Positions 53,301 through 61,770 of a stretch of 64,000 bases of DNA are shown here, one piece after another. The stretch's first letter is position 1. Every line of letters starts with the position of its first letter. The notes below the pieces were generated by a model, which worked only from the letters and a program-made list of their open reading frames with translations, searched no databases and was not told where the DNA came from. Made by a program: the position numbers and the translations under genes. The DNA comes from Candidatus Saccharimonadota bacterium (GTDB taxonomy: Bacteria; Patescibacteriota; Saccharimonadia; Saccharimonadales; Saccharimonadaceae): positions 39,404 through 103,403 of the forward strand of contig JAFWHC010000002.1 of NCBI GenBank assembly GCA_017512095.1. Direction: 5' to 3'.

Positions 53301-53736
53301 TAGCTATGGTGTGATTTATAACTGGTTTACGGTGACGGCGGGTAATGGTACTTATGCGCAGACTAGTGGCGCGGTGGCGGGCGATATTTGTCCGAGAGGC
53401 TGGAGAATACCCACTGGCGGCGCCAGCGGCGATTATGCGGCGTTGAACAATGCGGTTAATGGCGGGAACTTGACGAATAACCAAGGGCTGAGAAAATATC
53501 CGGTGAATATCATTTATTCGGGGGATATTAACGGTAATCTTTTGAAAGTGGAAGGGCACGGCACGTTCGCACGTCTCTGGACGGCGACAGCGGTGGATAC
53601 GTTGAATGCGTATAGGTTTGGCGCGAACTCGAACAATGGCGCGAACGGGGCGAATGGCACGACGACGCCGGCCGGAGATGGCAACTATTATAACAAATGG
53701 TCGGGCTTCCCGGTCAGGTGCGTCGCGAAAGATTAG
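50332..53736 (+). CDS. Large secreted surface protein with InlB-type repeats and two FISUMP domains
   Basis: 1134 residues. A basic N terminus and a hydrophobic signal segment (about 31-50, VKIVALVSAILFLVFPELLP) direct export. A beta-rich domain (about 55-200) is followed by InlB/Flg_new-like repeats (NGGTDEVVNMP, GYDFIGWATDPEAEE; GYGFKGWNTSADGSG, repeated at about 340, 660 and 835). Two FISUMP domains lie at about 377-622 and 876-1134, each with an ADGKCWM/VDGKCWM motif, YNWFTVTAGNGTY, GDICP.GWR.PT and (V/S)RC(I/V)A. No LPXTG or C-terminal anchor is visible. Such domains form host- or partner-contacting adhesins. The G10 promoter tract suggests switching expression. Alternative starts at 50365 or 50392 exist. 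Confidence 0.8.
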   Translation: MLFKRCAENLKMKLRERLFSMRMRRGSSRVKIVALVSAILFLVFPELLPERGFAETGVAPEVTLAITPSGPLALTAEPGVFDSVTQEISVVTSNFTGYTLTLETLGTTTDLVHTQNSALTIPTIEASSEGVSTANVRGGYGWSLDGALWKSAPTPGTATVLKSTNVANSSAETTSLSFGVQIEGMKPSGTYTNEFLISAVANDAQYEVTYVPNGGTDEVVNMPTPLMQQGSISGLTLYLSTAIPRRAGYDFIGWATDPEAEEPDVPLRDLTYQLDPESGNAITFYAIWRVNECPAEYICYYGNGDDETGVMSNQVAASNSNVMLTAPNFSRPGYGFKGWNTSADGSGAFYGAQETIRVSDLTAGGLKLYAIWVAPSGILQNWTGCGSLSTNEVIGLKDFRDGEVYAVSKLADGKCWMTESMRINPATAKLSGANTNGPTENFTALAAVSASSTQLCGVDTAECFEKLQYNLNNLDRSLTQDWSSDGNNKAWYSFGGMYNWFTVTAGNGTYTKTSGSVTGDICPAGWRLPTSTGSGDFAALNNAVNSGATNSDSGLRVYPLNFAYSGDYNTNVSTGRGKQARFWSATAQSATKAYRLGYSASQVTPSNTWNKWDAFSVRCIAQTNNVALNGSIHYDANGGTGAMADDVNVNLYTASAKANGFTYDTYHVFAGWNTSADGTGTAVLDKDMVAEAVRNMGIQEGETLTLYAIWGMEATLEFDLRGGRNGPDTMYVIGQDGVYNFTIPDISPSKEDYGFVGWSLAQDATTADYVVGDTLATTELENVLYAVYKPIECGVGSICFRGNGEDAGHSITIAATSGVSLSLTAPDFSREGYGFRGWNTSADGDGTLYGPAETIKVGDTSQEGVNLYADWVESAGMMQSFSCASLAEGEVTALTDERDGETYAVGKFVDGKCWMMENLRLDLSSAEITAANTNEPTTAFLTAAQGATSTNTPCGANTEACIDSVVFNTNAINRSLTASPTTNNFTSSWFSYGVIYNWFTVTAGNGTYAQTSGAVAGDICPRGWRIPTGGASGDYAALNNAVNGGNLTNNQGLRKYPVNIIYSGDINGNLLKVEGHGTFARLWTATAVDTLNAYRFGANSNNGANGANGTTTPAGDGNYYNKWSGFPVRCVAKD

Positions 53737-54509
53737 TGGGTCGTTCGGCGTTTCGCAAGGCGAGCGAGGGCGAGAATGACTGAGCTGAGGATGAGAGCGC
53801 AAAGGAGAATAGTGAAGAGTGGCGAGATGACGAAGACAAGGCGAGATGCGGAGACGGAAGTGTCGAGAGCTTGCATGGAGTAATCTAGGCGGTAGATGCC
53901 GAGGGCGGGAGTTTCGCCCCACTCGTTATAGATTTCTTTGGTCGTGTCGGGAAGGAGTTCGGTCGAGGTTTGGCTGGAGTAGAGTTGTTTGCCGAATATG
54001 GAGCTGACCGAAAAGAAGGTGGTGGTGGAGAAGTCGATGTTGCCACTGTTTTGGACGGTGATGTCGGCGGAGAGGTTTTTGCCAACGAGGATGGTGGGGA
54101 TGCGTGGCGGTTGGGCGGAAAAATTACGGTGGATGTCGGAGGAGGATGAACCGCAGAGCCTAATGCCGACGCGAGTGATGAGGTCGATACCGTTTTTATT
54201 CTCCGAGGAAGCCGGGACGGTTTCGGCGAAGATGGTGGCGTATTGACCGCCAGCAGGACGGGTGTCTGGGATGGAAATGGTGAAGAATATGTTTTTGGAT
54301 TCTCCAGGTAGGAGTATGAACTCTGGTTCGGAAAAAGTAATCCATTCAGAAATCCGCCCATAGGCGGAGTTTTCTAGACCAGGACTTGGCTCGACGGTGA
54401 GACGGACGGAGATGGGTTCTTCACCTGTGTTTTTGAGGGAGATGGATTTGGCGATTTTTGATTCGTTGTCGAGCGAAAAGCGGAAATCGAGCGGGGAGAC
54501 TTCTAGCAT
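53733..54509 (-). CDS. DUF916-like Ig-fold protein with C-terminal membrane anchor
   Basis: 258 residues. The first half resembles bacterial Ig/DUF916 domains of WxL-associated proteins (LEVSPLDFRFSLDNESKIAK, SISLKNTGEEPISVRLTVEP, LLPGESKNIFFTISIPDTRP), a second beta domain follows, and a helix (about 228-250, ISPLFTILLCALILSSVIL) with a basic tail anchors it. No N-terminal signal peptide is present, which is odd for a domain expected outside; in-frame upstream is the stop of the preceding gene, only three codons away. Convergent with the FISUMP gene, overlapping it by 4 nt. A role in retaining surface proteins is inference. Confidence 0.6.
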   Translation of the reverse strand: MLEVSPLDFRFSLDNESKIAKSISLKNTGEEPISVRLTVEPSPGLENSAYGRISEWITFSEPEFILLPGESKNIFFTISIPDTRPAGGQYATIFAETVPASSENKNGIDLITRVGIRLCGSSSSDIHRNFSAQPPRIPTILVGKNLSADITVQNSGNIDFSTTTFFSVSSIFGKQLYSSQTSTELLPDTTKEIYNEWGETPALGIYRLDYSMQALDTSVSASRLVFVISPLFTILLCALILSSVILALARLAKRRTTH

Positions 54510-54518
54510 GGGACTGGA

Positions 54519-55412
54519 TTAGAGCGAGGTGACGATGGACTTGATTTGTTTTTTGGTGAGGTTGTTGCCGGAGGCGGTGAGTTTATAGAGGATATTGCCG
54601 TTAACCCAGGCGGCGTTAGAGCCTGAGATGAAGATGGTGATTCCCTGTTCGCGGACAGAGGTGTAATTGTTCCCCCAGGTGGATTTAACGTAGGACGATT
54701 CGAGGGTTTCATTATCCCAGGAAGACTTTTCCTCGGAAAGAGTGAACGAAGTTTTGTCGGAGGAAGAGAAGGTCATGGAGATTTTTTTGTCTTCGGAGAC
54801 GATGTCGGAGAGAGAGTAGCCGCGAGGAATGTAAGTTGGGTAGGTTGCGTCGATGCCGGTTTGCATGGCGGCGACGCGAACGGAAATATCAGGAGTGTTG
54901 ACGGAGACAAAATAGCCGACGACGCCAACAGCGAGAGCAGCACAGCCAAACGCAAGGAGAAGCTTTTTAGCGCCCAGAGAACGCTTGGCGGAGATAGCCT
55001 TGGTCGGCTTTGACTCGGACTCTAACGTGGCGACGGACTTAAGCGCGGACTGGACAGCACTGTCTTTAACTTCTTTAGCTTTTTCGGTCTTTTTGGTGGC
55101 AACGAGATTTTTTTCGATTGTGGCGGAGAGAGGGCGAGGAGCGATGGGGACGGCAGGAGTGGCGTCGGCTTCACGGAGGGTTTTGCCGGCTTTGAGAGCG
55201 GCTAGCCTTTCGCGATTGATTTTGTCGGCGAGGGCTTGACGGCGTTTAAGGTCTTCGGCGCGACGTTTGGCGACAGAATCGACGGCGGCAACTTTTTCGG
55301 GTTTCTTGACATATTTACGGTTCAGGGTGGTCGAACGCTGGACTCGGCGGTGCGACGCGGAGCTCGACACGGTGATTCGTTCCTGACTTTGGTCTTTATC
55401 CATGATTAACAT
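54519..55412 (-). CDS. Bitopic membrane protein with DUF4367-like outer domain
   Basis: 297 residues. The first about 145 residues are cytoplasmic, very basic and Ala/Lys-rich (KYVKKPEKVAAVDSVAKRRA). A helix (about 151-171, LLLAFGCAALAVGVVGYFVS) is followed by an outer domain with ATYPTYIPRGYSLSDIVSED and a C-terminal NGNILYKLTASGNNLTKKQI, a pattern like DUF4367/DUF4245 domains found in anti-sigma or lipoprotein contexts. The TAA stop is in the same frame as the next gene, three codons before its ATG. Function unknown. Confidence 0.65.
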   Translation of the reverse strand: MLIMDKDQSQERITVSSSASHRRVQRSTTLNRKYVKKPEKVAAVDSVAKRRAEDLKRRQALADKINRERLAALKAGKTLREADATPAVPIAPRPLSATIEKNLVATKKTEKAKEVKDSAVQSALKSVATLESESKPTKAISAKRSLGAKKLLLAFGCAALAVGVVGYFVSVNTPDISVRVAAMQTGIDATYPTYIPRGYSLSDIVSEDKKISMTFSSSDKTSFTLSEEKSSWDNETLESSYVKSTWGNNYTSVREQGITIFISGSNAAWVNGNILYKLTASGNNLTKKQIKSIVTSL

Positions 55413-55532
55413 TAACCTCGCTTTATAAAAATAAAATACTTATATCTATAATAATTTAAGCGGTTTAGAAAAGCAAGAGCTATTTTTTAGAAAACTTTTA
55501 TGTTATAATTTGTCGTAAAGAGTATATTATAT

Positions 55533-57155
55533 ATGCGTAAAATTTTAGATGAACGCGAACGAATTGAACTTCGACAACATCGGCGGCTGATTATTACGGA
55601 GACGTTGATGTTTTTGTCGGTGATAGTTTTGGTGTGTTTTTTGACGCTTGTGGTGATGGGGTATTCGTTTAATTTGAGAGGGCTCGACGGAAGCGCGGAG
55701 GTGGTTGAGCGTACGGGGCTGGTGCAGGTTGCCTCGATGCCGCCGGGGGCGACGATTTATATTGATGGGGAGACATCGCTTTTGTTTAATACGAATGCGA
55801 GTAGGGCGGTGCTGGCGGGCGAACATGAAATTTCTTTGGCGCGCGGTGGGTTTGATGGGTGGAAAAAAACGATTAATGTGACAGAAGGTTTAGTTTATCG
55901 TTTAAACTATCCGCGGTTATTTAAGGAAGAGCGGGAGACGGAGGAAGTTTTAGAGTTCCATAATCACACCTATGACGTGGCGAGAATGCTGCAGTTGGAG
56001 GCGAAAGATGGTGTGGTGGACACGGGAGGGATTGAATTTGTTAGTGTGTCGCCAAATAACGAACGAATGGTTCTGTTGATGGATAGCGGATTATATTTAA
56101 TTAATTTGAACGAGAGTAAACCTACGCTGAAGATGCTGGAGATTATGAATAAGGAAGGCGCGTTGGTGCCATTTCCTAATATTGAAGTGGCGGAGTGGAG
56201 CGGAAATAGTGAGCGCTTGCTTGTGAAGACGAATGGAGCGTGGGTGAGTGTGAACGTAAGAGACGCAAGGGAGACAGTTTGGCTTAACGAAATAATTGTA
56301 AATTGTGCTGAGAAACAGGGGTCGAAGGATGAAGCGAGCGCGGAAGCGAGTTGCGCAAAAGTGGTGGTTTCTGATATTAAAATTGAGAATGAGGCTGGAG
56401 ACCGATTGCTGGTCCTCAGTGATAAAAATGAGTTGTTTGAGCTCAGTGTGCGCGAGGGGAAGCTGAGTGAAGCTTTGCTTGAGGGTGTGTATGAATTTGA
56501 TAATGACGACGAGAGGGTGATGTTTTTGACGAAGACTAAGGTGGAAACGAGCGGTGAGGATTTTGCGGCTGAGACCGAAGTTCACGAAGAATGGCAATTG
56601 CGAGCTTGGCGACTTGGCGATGCGGATACTTGGCTGGTGAAGCGACTGACCGAATTTGATAAAGAAAAAGGTCTGGAGTTTAGGGTGATGCGATATTTTC
56701 AGGAGTTTTATCTTGGCGTTGTGGACGGGGCGGAGTTTGAAGTATATAAAAAGACGGGGTGGCCGATTATGGACGAAGAAATGGAAAAGGTGTTTGAAGA
56801 AGAAGAAGTCGGCTCTGATATTCAGGCAATGCAGAAGCGGGGGAAAGGAATGGTTTTTGAGTTATCTGGCGCTTCTGGACAAACAAAAGTGTTTGATATT
56901 GAAGCGATGAAAACTGTAGATGTTGATACGACGGGTTGTGGATGGGTAGATGAGTTCTTGAGATATCGTTTGCAGGACGGAAGGCTGTCGGTTTTGGACT
57001 ATGATGGGTTGAACGAGCGAGTGTTGGTTCAATCTGGAGTATTAGCAAAGCGAAAGGTAGTGATTTCCGGGAATAATCGATACTTGTATTATTTTGTACC
57101 TAATGGTGAGGGCGAGGCGTTGGGGGAAAAGTTAGTGCGAGAGAAGATTAACTAA
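55533..57155 (+). CDS. PEGA-domain membrane protein with beta-propeller-like body
   Basis: 540 residues. A basic N terminus precedes a helix (about 20-44, TETLMFLSVIVLVCFLTLVVM). Residues about 60-110 form a PEGA domain (GLVQVASMPPGATIYIDGET; LAGEHEISLARGGFDGWKKT), a surface carbohydrate/wall-associated beta fold. The remainder has repeated strands (NNERMVLLMDSGLYLINLN; SGNSERLLVKTNGAWVSVNV; GDRLLVLSDKNELFELSVRE) suggesting a propeller of WD40-like blades. TATAAT/TATATT boxes lie just before the ATG. It is convergent with the ribosomal protein run, separated by a terminator. Confidence 0.75.
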   Translation: MRKILDERERIELRQHRRLIITETLMFLSVIVLVCFLTLVVMGYSFNLRGLDGSAEVVERTGLVQVASMPPGATIYIDGETSLLFNTNASRAVLAGEHEISLARGGFDGWKKTINVTEGLVYRLNYPRLFKEERETEEVLEFHNHTYDVARMLQLEAKDGVVDTGGIEFVSVSPNNERMVLLMDSGLYLINLNESKPTLKMLEIMNKEGALVPFPNIEVAEWSGNSERLLVKTNGAWVSVNVRDARETVWLNEIIVNCAEKQGSKDEASAEASCAKVVVSDIKIENEAGDRLLVLSDKNELFELSVREGKLSEALLEGVYEFDNDDERVMFLTKTKVETSGEDFAAETEVHEEWQLRAWRLGDADTWLVKRLTEFDKEKGLEFRVMRYFQEFYLGVVDGAEFEVYKKTGWPIMDEEMEKVFEEEEVGSDIQAMQKRGKGMVFELSGASGQTKVFDIEAMKTVDVDTTGCGWVDEFLRYRLQDGRLSVLDYDGLNERVLVQSGVLAKRKVVISGNNRYLYYFVPNGEGEALGEKLVREKIN

Positions 57156-57168
57156 TTAAATAGTAAAC

Positions 57169-57194
57169 AAAAAACCGCCTGATGGCGATTTTTT
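57169..57194. terminator. Bidirectional terminator between PEGA gene and rpsH
   Basis: CGCC-TGAT-GGCG stem with A-rich left and T-rich right flanks (AAAAAA and TTTTTT), able to stop transcripts from both directions. Confidence 0.75.
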
Positions 57195-57211
57195 GTGTAT
57201 ATATTATATAC

Positions 57212-57613
57212 TTACCAGACCTTAACGAGGAGTTCCCCGCCGAGGCGGTTTTTGACGGCTTCACGACCAGTCATGATGCCCTTTGAGGTGGAAATGAGGA
57301 CGAGACCGCGGCCAGATTTGACCTTTGGAATCTCGCTGGCAGCAACGTAGACGCGGCGGCCAGGTTTAGACACCTTTTCGATTTCGTGAATGGTGGCGGC
57401 TTTGCCTTCTTCGGCGATTGTCACGTGAAGGACGTTGCGCGGAGAGTGGTCGATAAGCTCGACGTTGGCGAGGTAGCCAGCCTGTTTGAGGGCTTCAGCA
57501 ACCGCTAATTTTTGTTTGCTGGTTGGGAGGTAAACTTCGTTCTTCCCTACCATAAGATTGTTGCGGATGCGGGTTAAGAGGTCGGCGATTTGATCAGTTG
57601 ATTGAATTGACAT
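57212..57613 (-). CDS. rpsH: 30S ribosomal protein S8
   Basis: 133 residues. TDQIADLLTRIRNNLMVGKN at the N terminus and the C-terminal 16S-binding motif GRGLVLISTSKGIMTGREAV are diagnostic. It is the last gene of the run; in most bacteria rplF, rplR, rpsE and rplO follow, but here the cluster ends with a terminator and a convergent gene. Confidence 0.96.
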   Translation of the reverse strand: MSIQSTDQIADLLTRIRNNLMVGKNEVYLPTSKQKLAVAEALKQAGYLANVELIDHSPRNVLHVTIAEEGKAATIHEIEKVSKPGRRVYVAASEIPKVKSGRGLVLISTSKGIMTGREAVKNRLGGELLVKVW

Positions 57614-57629
57614 ATATTTCTCCTTTCTC

Positions 57630-57899
57630 CTACCAGCTACTCTTGGTTACGCCTGGGATTTCTCCCTTAGAGGCTTTTTCGCGGAAGGTGATGCGGCTCA
57701 TGCCGAAGCGGCGCATGTAGCCGCGAGGACGTCCGTCAAGCATATCGCGATTTTTGAGGCGCGTGACACTTGCGTTCCTTGGGAGTTTCTGGAGACCTTC
57801 GAGGTCGCCAATGGCTTTGAGCTCATCGTGCTTTGCTTTATATTTTTTGTACATTTCGGCGCGTTTTTGATCGCGGAGAACGGCGGATTTCTTAGCCAT
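57630..57899 (-). CDS. rpsN: 30S ribosomal protein S14 (zinc-free form)
   Basis: 89 residues, C-minus type without CxxC zinc motifs. [20 protein letters not shown] and [18 protein letters not shown] are the family signature. The start codon overlaps the rplE stop (TAATG), indicating coupled translation. Confidence 0.96.
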   Translation of the reverse strand: MAKKSAVLRDQKRAEMYKKYKAKHDELKAIGDLEGLQKLPRNASVTRLKNRDMLDGRPRGYMRRFGMSRITFREKASKGEIPGVTKSSW

Positions 57900-58483
57900 T
57901 AGTTATTCTCCTTTCTCTCAAACGGCATACCAAATTTTTCTAACAACTTTTTGCTTCCTTCCTTGGAGCCATTTTTAATGATAAAGGTGATTTCGAGACC
58001 GTGGAGAACAGCGGAGTCTTCGAAAGTGATTTCTGGGAAGACCGTCTGCTCCTTAAGCCCGAGGGAGTAGTTTCCTTGTTTGTCGAACGAGGTGGTCGGG
58101 ACGCCATGGAAGTCGCGGACGTGTGGGAGTGCGACGTTGATGAGGCGATCGACGAATTCGTACATTTTGTCGTTACGAAGAGTTACGAGATAACCGACAG
58201 GGGTGCCCATGCCTTTGCGGATTTTGAAGGTCGCAATAGACTTCTTCGCAAGGCGAGACGTTGAGGCTTGGCCGGTGATTTTCTCGAGTGTAAGTTCGAC
58301 GGTTTCAGTGAAACGCTTATCTTCACGTTTTTTACCAACGCCAGCGGAGACGACAACTTTATCGAGCTTTGGCACTTGGTTGATGTTCTTTAAGCCTAGC
58401 TCTTTTTGAAGAGACTTTTCAATCTCGTCGTTATAGAGAGCTTTGAGGCGTGGAATGTATTTATCAGTTTTCTTGGTAGTCAT
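57899..58483 (-). CDS. rplE: 50S ribosomal protein L5
   Basis: 194 residues; binds 5S rRNA in the central protuberance. [40 protein letters not shown] and [20 protein letters not shown] are diagnostic. It follows rplN directly with a 1-nt gap, so rplX (L24), which normally lies between, is missing here. Confidence 0.96.
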   Translation of the reverse strand: MTTKKTDKYIPRLKALYNDEIEKSLQKELGLKNINQVPKLDKVVVSAGVGKKREDKRFTETVELTLEKITGQASTSRLAKKSIATFKIRKGMGTPVGYLVTLRNDKMYEFVDRLINVALPHVRDFHGVPTTSFDKQGNYSLGLKEQTVFPEITFEDSAVLHGLEITFIIKNGSKEGSKKLLEKFGMPFERKENN

Positions 58484-58484
58484 A

Positions 58485-58853
58485 TTAGAGCACCTCCGGA
58501 GCTAAGCTGATAATTTTTGAGAAACCGAGGTCGCGAAGCTCGCGAGGAACTGGTCCGAACACGCGGGTGCCACGCGGAGTTTTGTCGTCGTTGACGAGAA
58601 CGGCTGCGTTGTCATCGAAACGGATGGTTGAGCCATCAGGACGACGAATTTGCTGACGGGTGCGGACGATGACGGCGCGAACAACAGCTTTTTTCTTGAC
58701 GGCGCCGGTTGGGGAGGCATCTTTCACCGAGCAGGTGACGATGTCGCCAACGCGAGCGTAACGAGCGCGAGTGCCACCGAGGACGCGGATGACTCCGAGT
58801 TCCTTGGCGCCGCTGTTATCGGCAACCTTTAATCTTGTTTCTTGTTGAATCAT
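58485..58853 (-). CDS. rplN: 50S ribosomal protein L14
   Basis: 122 residues, standard length. [20 protein letters not shown] and the downstream [14 protein letters not shown] motif are diagnostic; it forms an intersubunit bridge on the large subunit. Confidence 0.97.
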   Translation of the reverse strand: MIQQETRLKVADNSGAKELGVIRVLGGTRARYARVGDIVTCSVKDASPTGAVKKKAVVRAVIVRTRQQIRRPDGSTIRFDDNAAVLVNDDKTPRGTRVFGPVPRELRDLGFSKIISLAPEVL

Positions 58854-59171
58854 TTATTTCTCTCCTTCACTTTCGGTCTCGGTGCTTTCGCCGAGGACGT
58901 CAGTGACATCTTCTTTGAGCTCGACGGAGCCGTGGGAGCGTTCCAAAACCTTTACAAGTTTGTAGGTTTTGGTTTTGCTGAGCGGACGGCAGGAAGCGAT
59001 TTCGACCTTGTCGCCTAGATGAGCTTCATTATTTTCATCGTGAGCAGTGTATTTACGAGTTTTTGTATATTGCTTACGATAGAGTGGGTGGGTTTCGCGA
59101 TTTTCGATGGAGACGGTAATGGTCTTGTCACGCTTATCGGAGGAAACGATCCCGACTAATGTGTGTGCCAT
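58854..59171 (-). CDS. rpsQ: 30S ribosomal protein S17
   Basis: 105 residues, with the OB-fold core VGIVSSDKRDKTITVSIENR, HPLYRKQYTKTRKYTAHDEN and GDKVEIASCRPLSKTKTYKL, then an acidic C-terminal extension of about 20 residues. Only 2 nt separate it from rplP, so rpmC (L29) is not in its normal place. Confidence 0.96.
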   Translation of the reverse strand: MAHTLVGIVSSDKRDKTITVSIENRETHPLYRKQYTKTRKYTAHDENNEAHLGDKVEIASCRPLSKTKTYKLVKVLERSHGSVELKEDVTDVLGESTETESEGEK

Positions 59172-59173
59172 AA

Positions 59174-59593
59174 TTAGAACTCCTCTTTCTTAATAATTTT
59201 TGTACGAACCGGAAGTTTGTGGCCGGCGAGGCGGAGAGCTTCTTTAGCCTCTTCCTCGGTGACGTCGGCGATTTCGAACATGACGGTGCCAGCTTTGACC
59301 TTGGCAACGAAATATTGAGGTTCGCCCTTGCCACTACCCATTTTCACATCGAGCGGTTTTTTAGTGACCGGAGTGTGCGGGAAAATGCGAATCCAGATTT
59401 TGCCACCACGTTTGATGTAGCGAGTGATGGCTTGGCGTGCGGCCTCGATTTGGCGGGAGGTAACACGTTCGTTTTGAAGGGACATAAGACCGTAATCGCC
59501 AAATGCAACTGTGTTGCAGCGAGTGGCTACGCCTTCGTTTTTGCCTTTGCGGACCTTGCGGTGCGCGGTTTTCTTAGGAAGTAAAAGTGCCAT
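59174..59593 (-). CDS. rplP: 50S ribosomal protein L16
   Basis: 139 residues from the ATG at 59593 ([20 protein letters not shown]); an upstream in-frame start lies inside rpsC and is rejected. Core motifs [20 protein letters not shown] and [20 protein letters not shown]. Helps position tRNAs at the peptidyl transferase centre. Confidence 0.96.
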   Translation of the reverse strand: MALLLPKKTAHRKVRKGKNEGVATRCNTVAFGDYGLMSLQNERVTSRQIEAARQAITRYIKRGGKIWIRIFPHTPVTKKPLDVKMGSGKGEPQYFVAKVKAGTVMFEIADVTEEEAKEALRLAGHKLPVRTKIIKKEEF

Positions 59594-59595
59594 GA

Positions 59596-60222
59596 TTATT
59601 TCTCCCCTTTGTAAATCCAAACCTTAACGCCAATGACACCAGCGATGGTCTTTGCATGGTGGCAGTAGAAATCGATGTCGGCGCGGAGAGTGTGTAGAGG
59701 GACAGAGCCTTCGATAAACTTTTCGCGACGGGACATTTCGGCGTTGTTGAGACGACCGGCAACTTCGATACGAACACCTTGAGCGCCAGCGGCCATAGTT
59801 GACTGGCAAGCAGTCTTAACGGCGCGACGGAAGTTCATGCGTTTGCCAAGTTGGAAACCGATGTTTTCGGCAACGAGTTTAGCGTTTAGTTCGGGTTTTT
59901 TAACTTCTTCGACGTTGATGCGAATCGGACCCATAACGATCTTTTCGAGATCTTTTTTCATCTCGTTGATGCCTGCACCTTGCTTGCCGATGACGGCGCC
60001 AGCTTTGGCAGTGAGAATCGTGATGGTGGTGAGATTTGCGGAACGTTCGATATTGATTTTCGCGATGGTCGGACGGCTTTCAAAGCGCTTTTCGATGTAT
60101 TCGCGAATCTTGATGTCTTCAATCAGCCAGTTTTTGAAGTCGGTCTTTTTGGTGTACCATTTGGACGACCAGTCTTTGCTGACTTGGAGACGATAGGAAA
60201 TAGGATTAACTTTTTGTCCCAT
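59596..60222 (-). CDS. rpsC: 30S ribosomal protein S3
   Basis: 208 residues. MGQKVNPISYRLQVSKDWSS, the KH-domain region with GAVIGKQGAGINEMKKDLEK and GVRIEVAGRLNNAEMSRREK. Start overlaps the rplV stop. Forms the mRNA entry site with S4 and S5. Confidence 0.96.
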   Translation of the reverse strand: MGQKVNPISYRLQVSKDWSSKWYTKKTDFKNWLIEDIKIREYIEKRFESRPTIAKINIERSANLTTITILTAKAGAVIGKQGAGINEMKKDLEKIVMGPIRINVEEVKKPELNAKLVAENIGFQLGKRMNFRRAVKTACQSTMAAGAQGVRIEVAGRLNNAEMSRREKFIEGSVPLHTLRADIDFYCHHAKTIAGVIGVKVWIYKGEK

Positions 60223-60635
60223 TACTTTTTCTCCTTATCGTCAGCTTTCTTTTCGGCCTTTTTGCCTTTGTCGGCTGACTTTTTTTCTTTTTCTTCACCG
60301 GCAACTTCGACGAAGATGTTCGATGAGACTTTTTCAAACGGGAGAGCGCGACCGCGAGATGCCGGAACATAGCGGCGAATGCGGGTGCCAGCGGTGACGG
60401 AGATGCGGGCGATGCGGACGGTCTTGGTGTCGGTAGACGGATATTTATTCAAGAGGTTCGCATTGGCGGATTCGACGGCTTTAAGGACGGCACGAGCGGC
60501 GCGGCGCGGGGTGTTTTCGAGAATCACGACAGCGTCGGAAACGTAGCGGTCGCGAACGAGTGCGGCGACGACGCTGGTTTTGCGAGGCATGCTGTCGGTG
60601 CCTTTGATGATAGCGTAGGCAAATCTAGTTTCCAT
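60222..60635 (-). CDS. rplV: 50S ribosomal protein L22
   Basis: 137 residues. Begins [20 protein letters not shown]; core RYVSDAVVILENTPRRAARA and the C-terminal hairpin RRYVPASRGRALPFEK that lines the exit tunnel. A Lys/Glu-rich tail of about 28 residues is extra. Coupled to rpsS by a TAATG overlap. Confidence 0.92.
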   Translation of the reverse strand: METRFAYAIIKGTDSMPRKTSVVAALVRDRYVSDAVVILENTPRRAARAVLKAVESANANLLNKYPSTDTKTVRIARISVTAGTRIRRYVPASRGRALPFEKVSSNIFVEVAGEEKEKKSADKGKKAEKKADDKEKK

Positions 60636-60934
60636 TATGCTCCTTCCTTCCCGGCAGCAGCGGCAGCTTCAGCAGCTTTTTTGCCGCCATGGCGTTTGAA
60701 TTTACGGGTAGGCGCGAATTCTCCAAGTTTATGACCAACCATGTTCTCGGAAACGAGGACGGGGACGTGGGTCTTGCCGTTGTGGACGGCGATGGTGCGG
60801 CCAACCATTTCTGGAGAAATGGTGGACTGGCGAGCCCAAGTCTTAATCACGGTTCGGTCTTCGAGGGAGAGGGCCTTGATTTTCTTCTCTAGCTTGTAGT
60901 CCACGAAAGGACCTTTTTTCATGCTACGGGACAT
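60635..60934 (-). CDS. rpsS: 30S ribosomal protein S19
   Basis: 99 residues. [20 protein letters not shown] and [20 protein letters not shown] are diagnostic. Ends in an Ala-rich tail. Coupled to rplB by TAATG. Confidence 0.96.
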   Translation of the reverse strand: MSRSMKKGPFVDYKLEKKIKALSLEDRTVIKTWARQSTISPEMVGRTIAVHNGKTHVPVLVSENMVGHKLGEFAPTRKFKRHGGKKAAEAAAAAGKEGA

Positions 60935-61770
60935 TATTTCCTCTTTCCTTCGTGACGACTACGCACGATCATTTTATTAGTTTTCTTATTGTGGCGAGTA
61001 CGGTAACCTAAGGTGAGCTGACCCCACGGAGTGCGAGGAGCTTTACCAGAGCCGTGACGACCGCCGTCACCACCACCGTGTGGGTGGTCGGTTGCGTTCA
61101 TGACAACGCCACGAACGGTCGGGCGGATACCCTTGCGACGGTTGCGACCAGCAGCGCCTTTTTTGACGTTTTGATGCTGGACGTTGCCGACGGTGCCGAT
61201 GGAGGCTTCGCAGCTTTCAAGAACTTTGCGGACTTCGCCGGAAGGCATGCGGAGAGTGGCGTAGCCATCTTCGCGAGCCATGAGCTGAGCGGAAGAGCCG
61301 GCGGCGCGAACCATTTGGGCGCCTTTGCCCGGAGTGAGCTCGATGCCGTAGACGAAAGTACCGACAGGGATTTTGGCGAGTGGGAGGCGGTTCGAAGTTT
61401 CGACCGCGGCTTCTTCGCCGGTTTCAAAAGTCGTGCCTTTAGTCATTTCGGTGTTGGCGATAACGTAATAATAGTTTCCGTTTTGGTCTTTAACGCGAGC
61501 GATGCGAGCAGAACGGTTTGGATCGTACTCGATTTCCTCGACAGTGAGTTTAAGACCTTGAGGCAAGTTGTGAGTCAAAAGGCGATAGTGGCGTTTGACT
61601 CCACCGCCGCGATGGCGCACGGTGATGCGGCCTTGGTTGTTTTTGCCGGCCTGTTGTTTCTTGGCGAGAGTCAAAGACTTCATTGGTTTCTTCGTTGTGA
61701 TTTGGTCGAAGTCCTGAGTCGTCTTTTGGCGCTGCGCCGGGGTGGTCGGGCGATAGGCTTTAATTGACAT
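60934..61770 (-). CDS. rplB: 50S ribosomal protein L2
   Basis: 278 residues. [20 protein letters not shown], the RNA-binding centre and the C-terminal [20 protein letters not shown] with the conserved histidine near the peptidyl transferase centre. Normal length. Coupled to rplW. Confidence 0.97.
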   Translation of the reverse strand: MSIKAYRPTTPAQRQKTTQDFDQITTKKPMKSLTLAKKQQAGKNNQGRITVRHRGGGVKRHYRLLTHNLPQGLKLTVEEIEYDPNRSARIARVKDQNGNYYYVIANTEMTKGTTFETGEEAAVETSNRLPLAKIPVGTFVYGIELTPGKGAQMVRAAGSSAQLMAREDGYATLRMPSGEVRKVLESCEASIGTVGNVQHQNVKKGAAGRNRRKGIRPTVRGVVMNATDHPHGGGDGGRHGSGKAPRTPWGQLTLGYRTRHNKKTNKMIVRSRHEGKRK

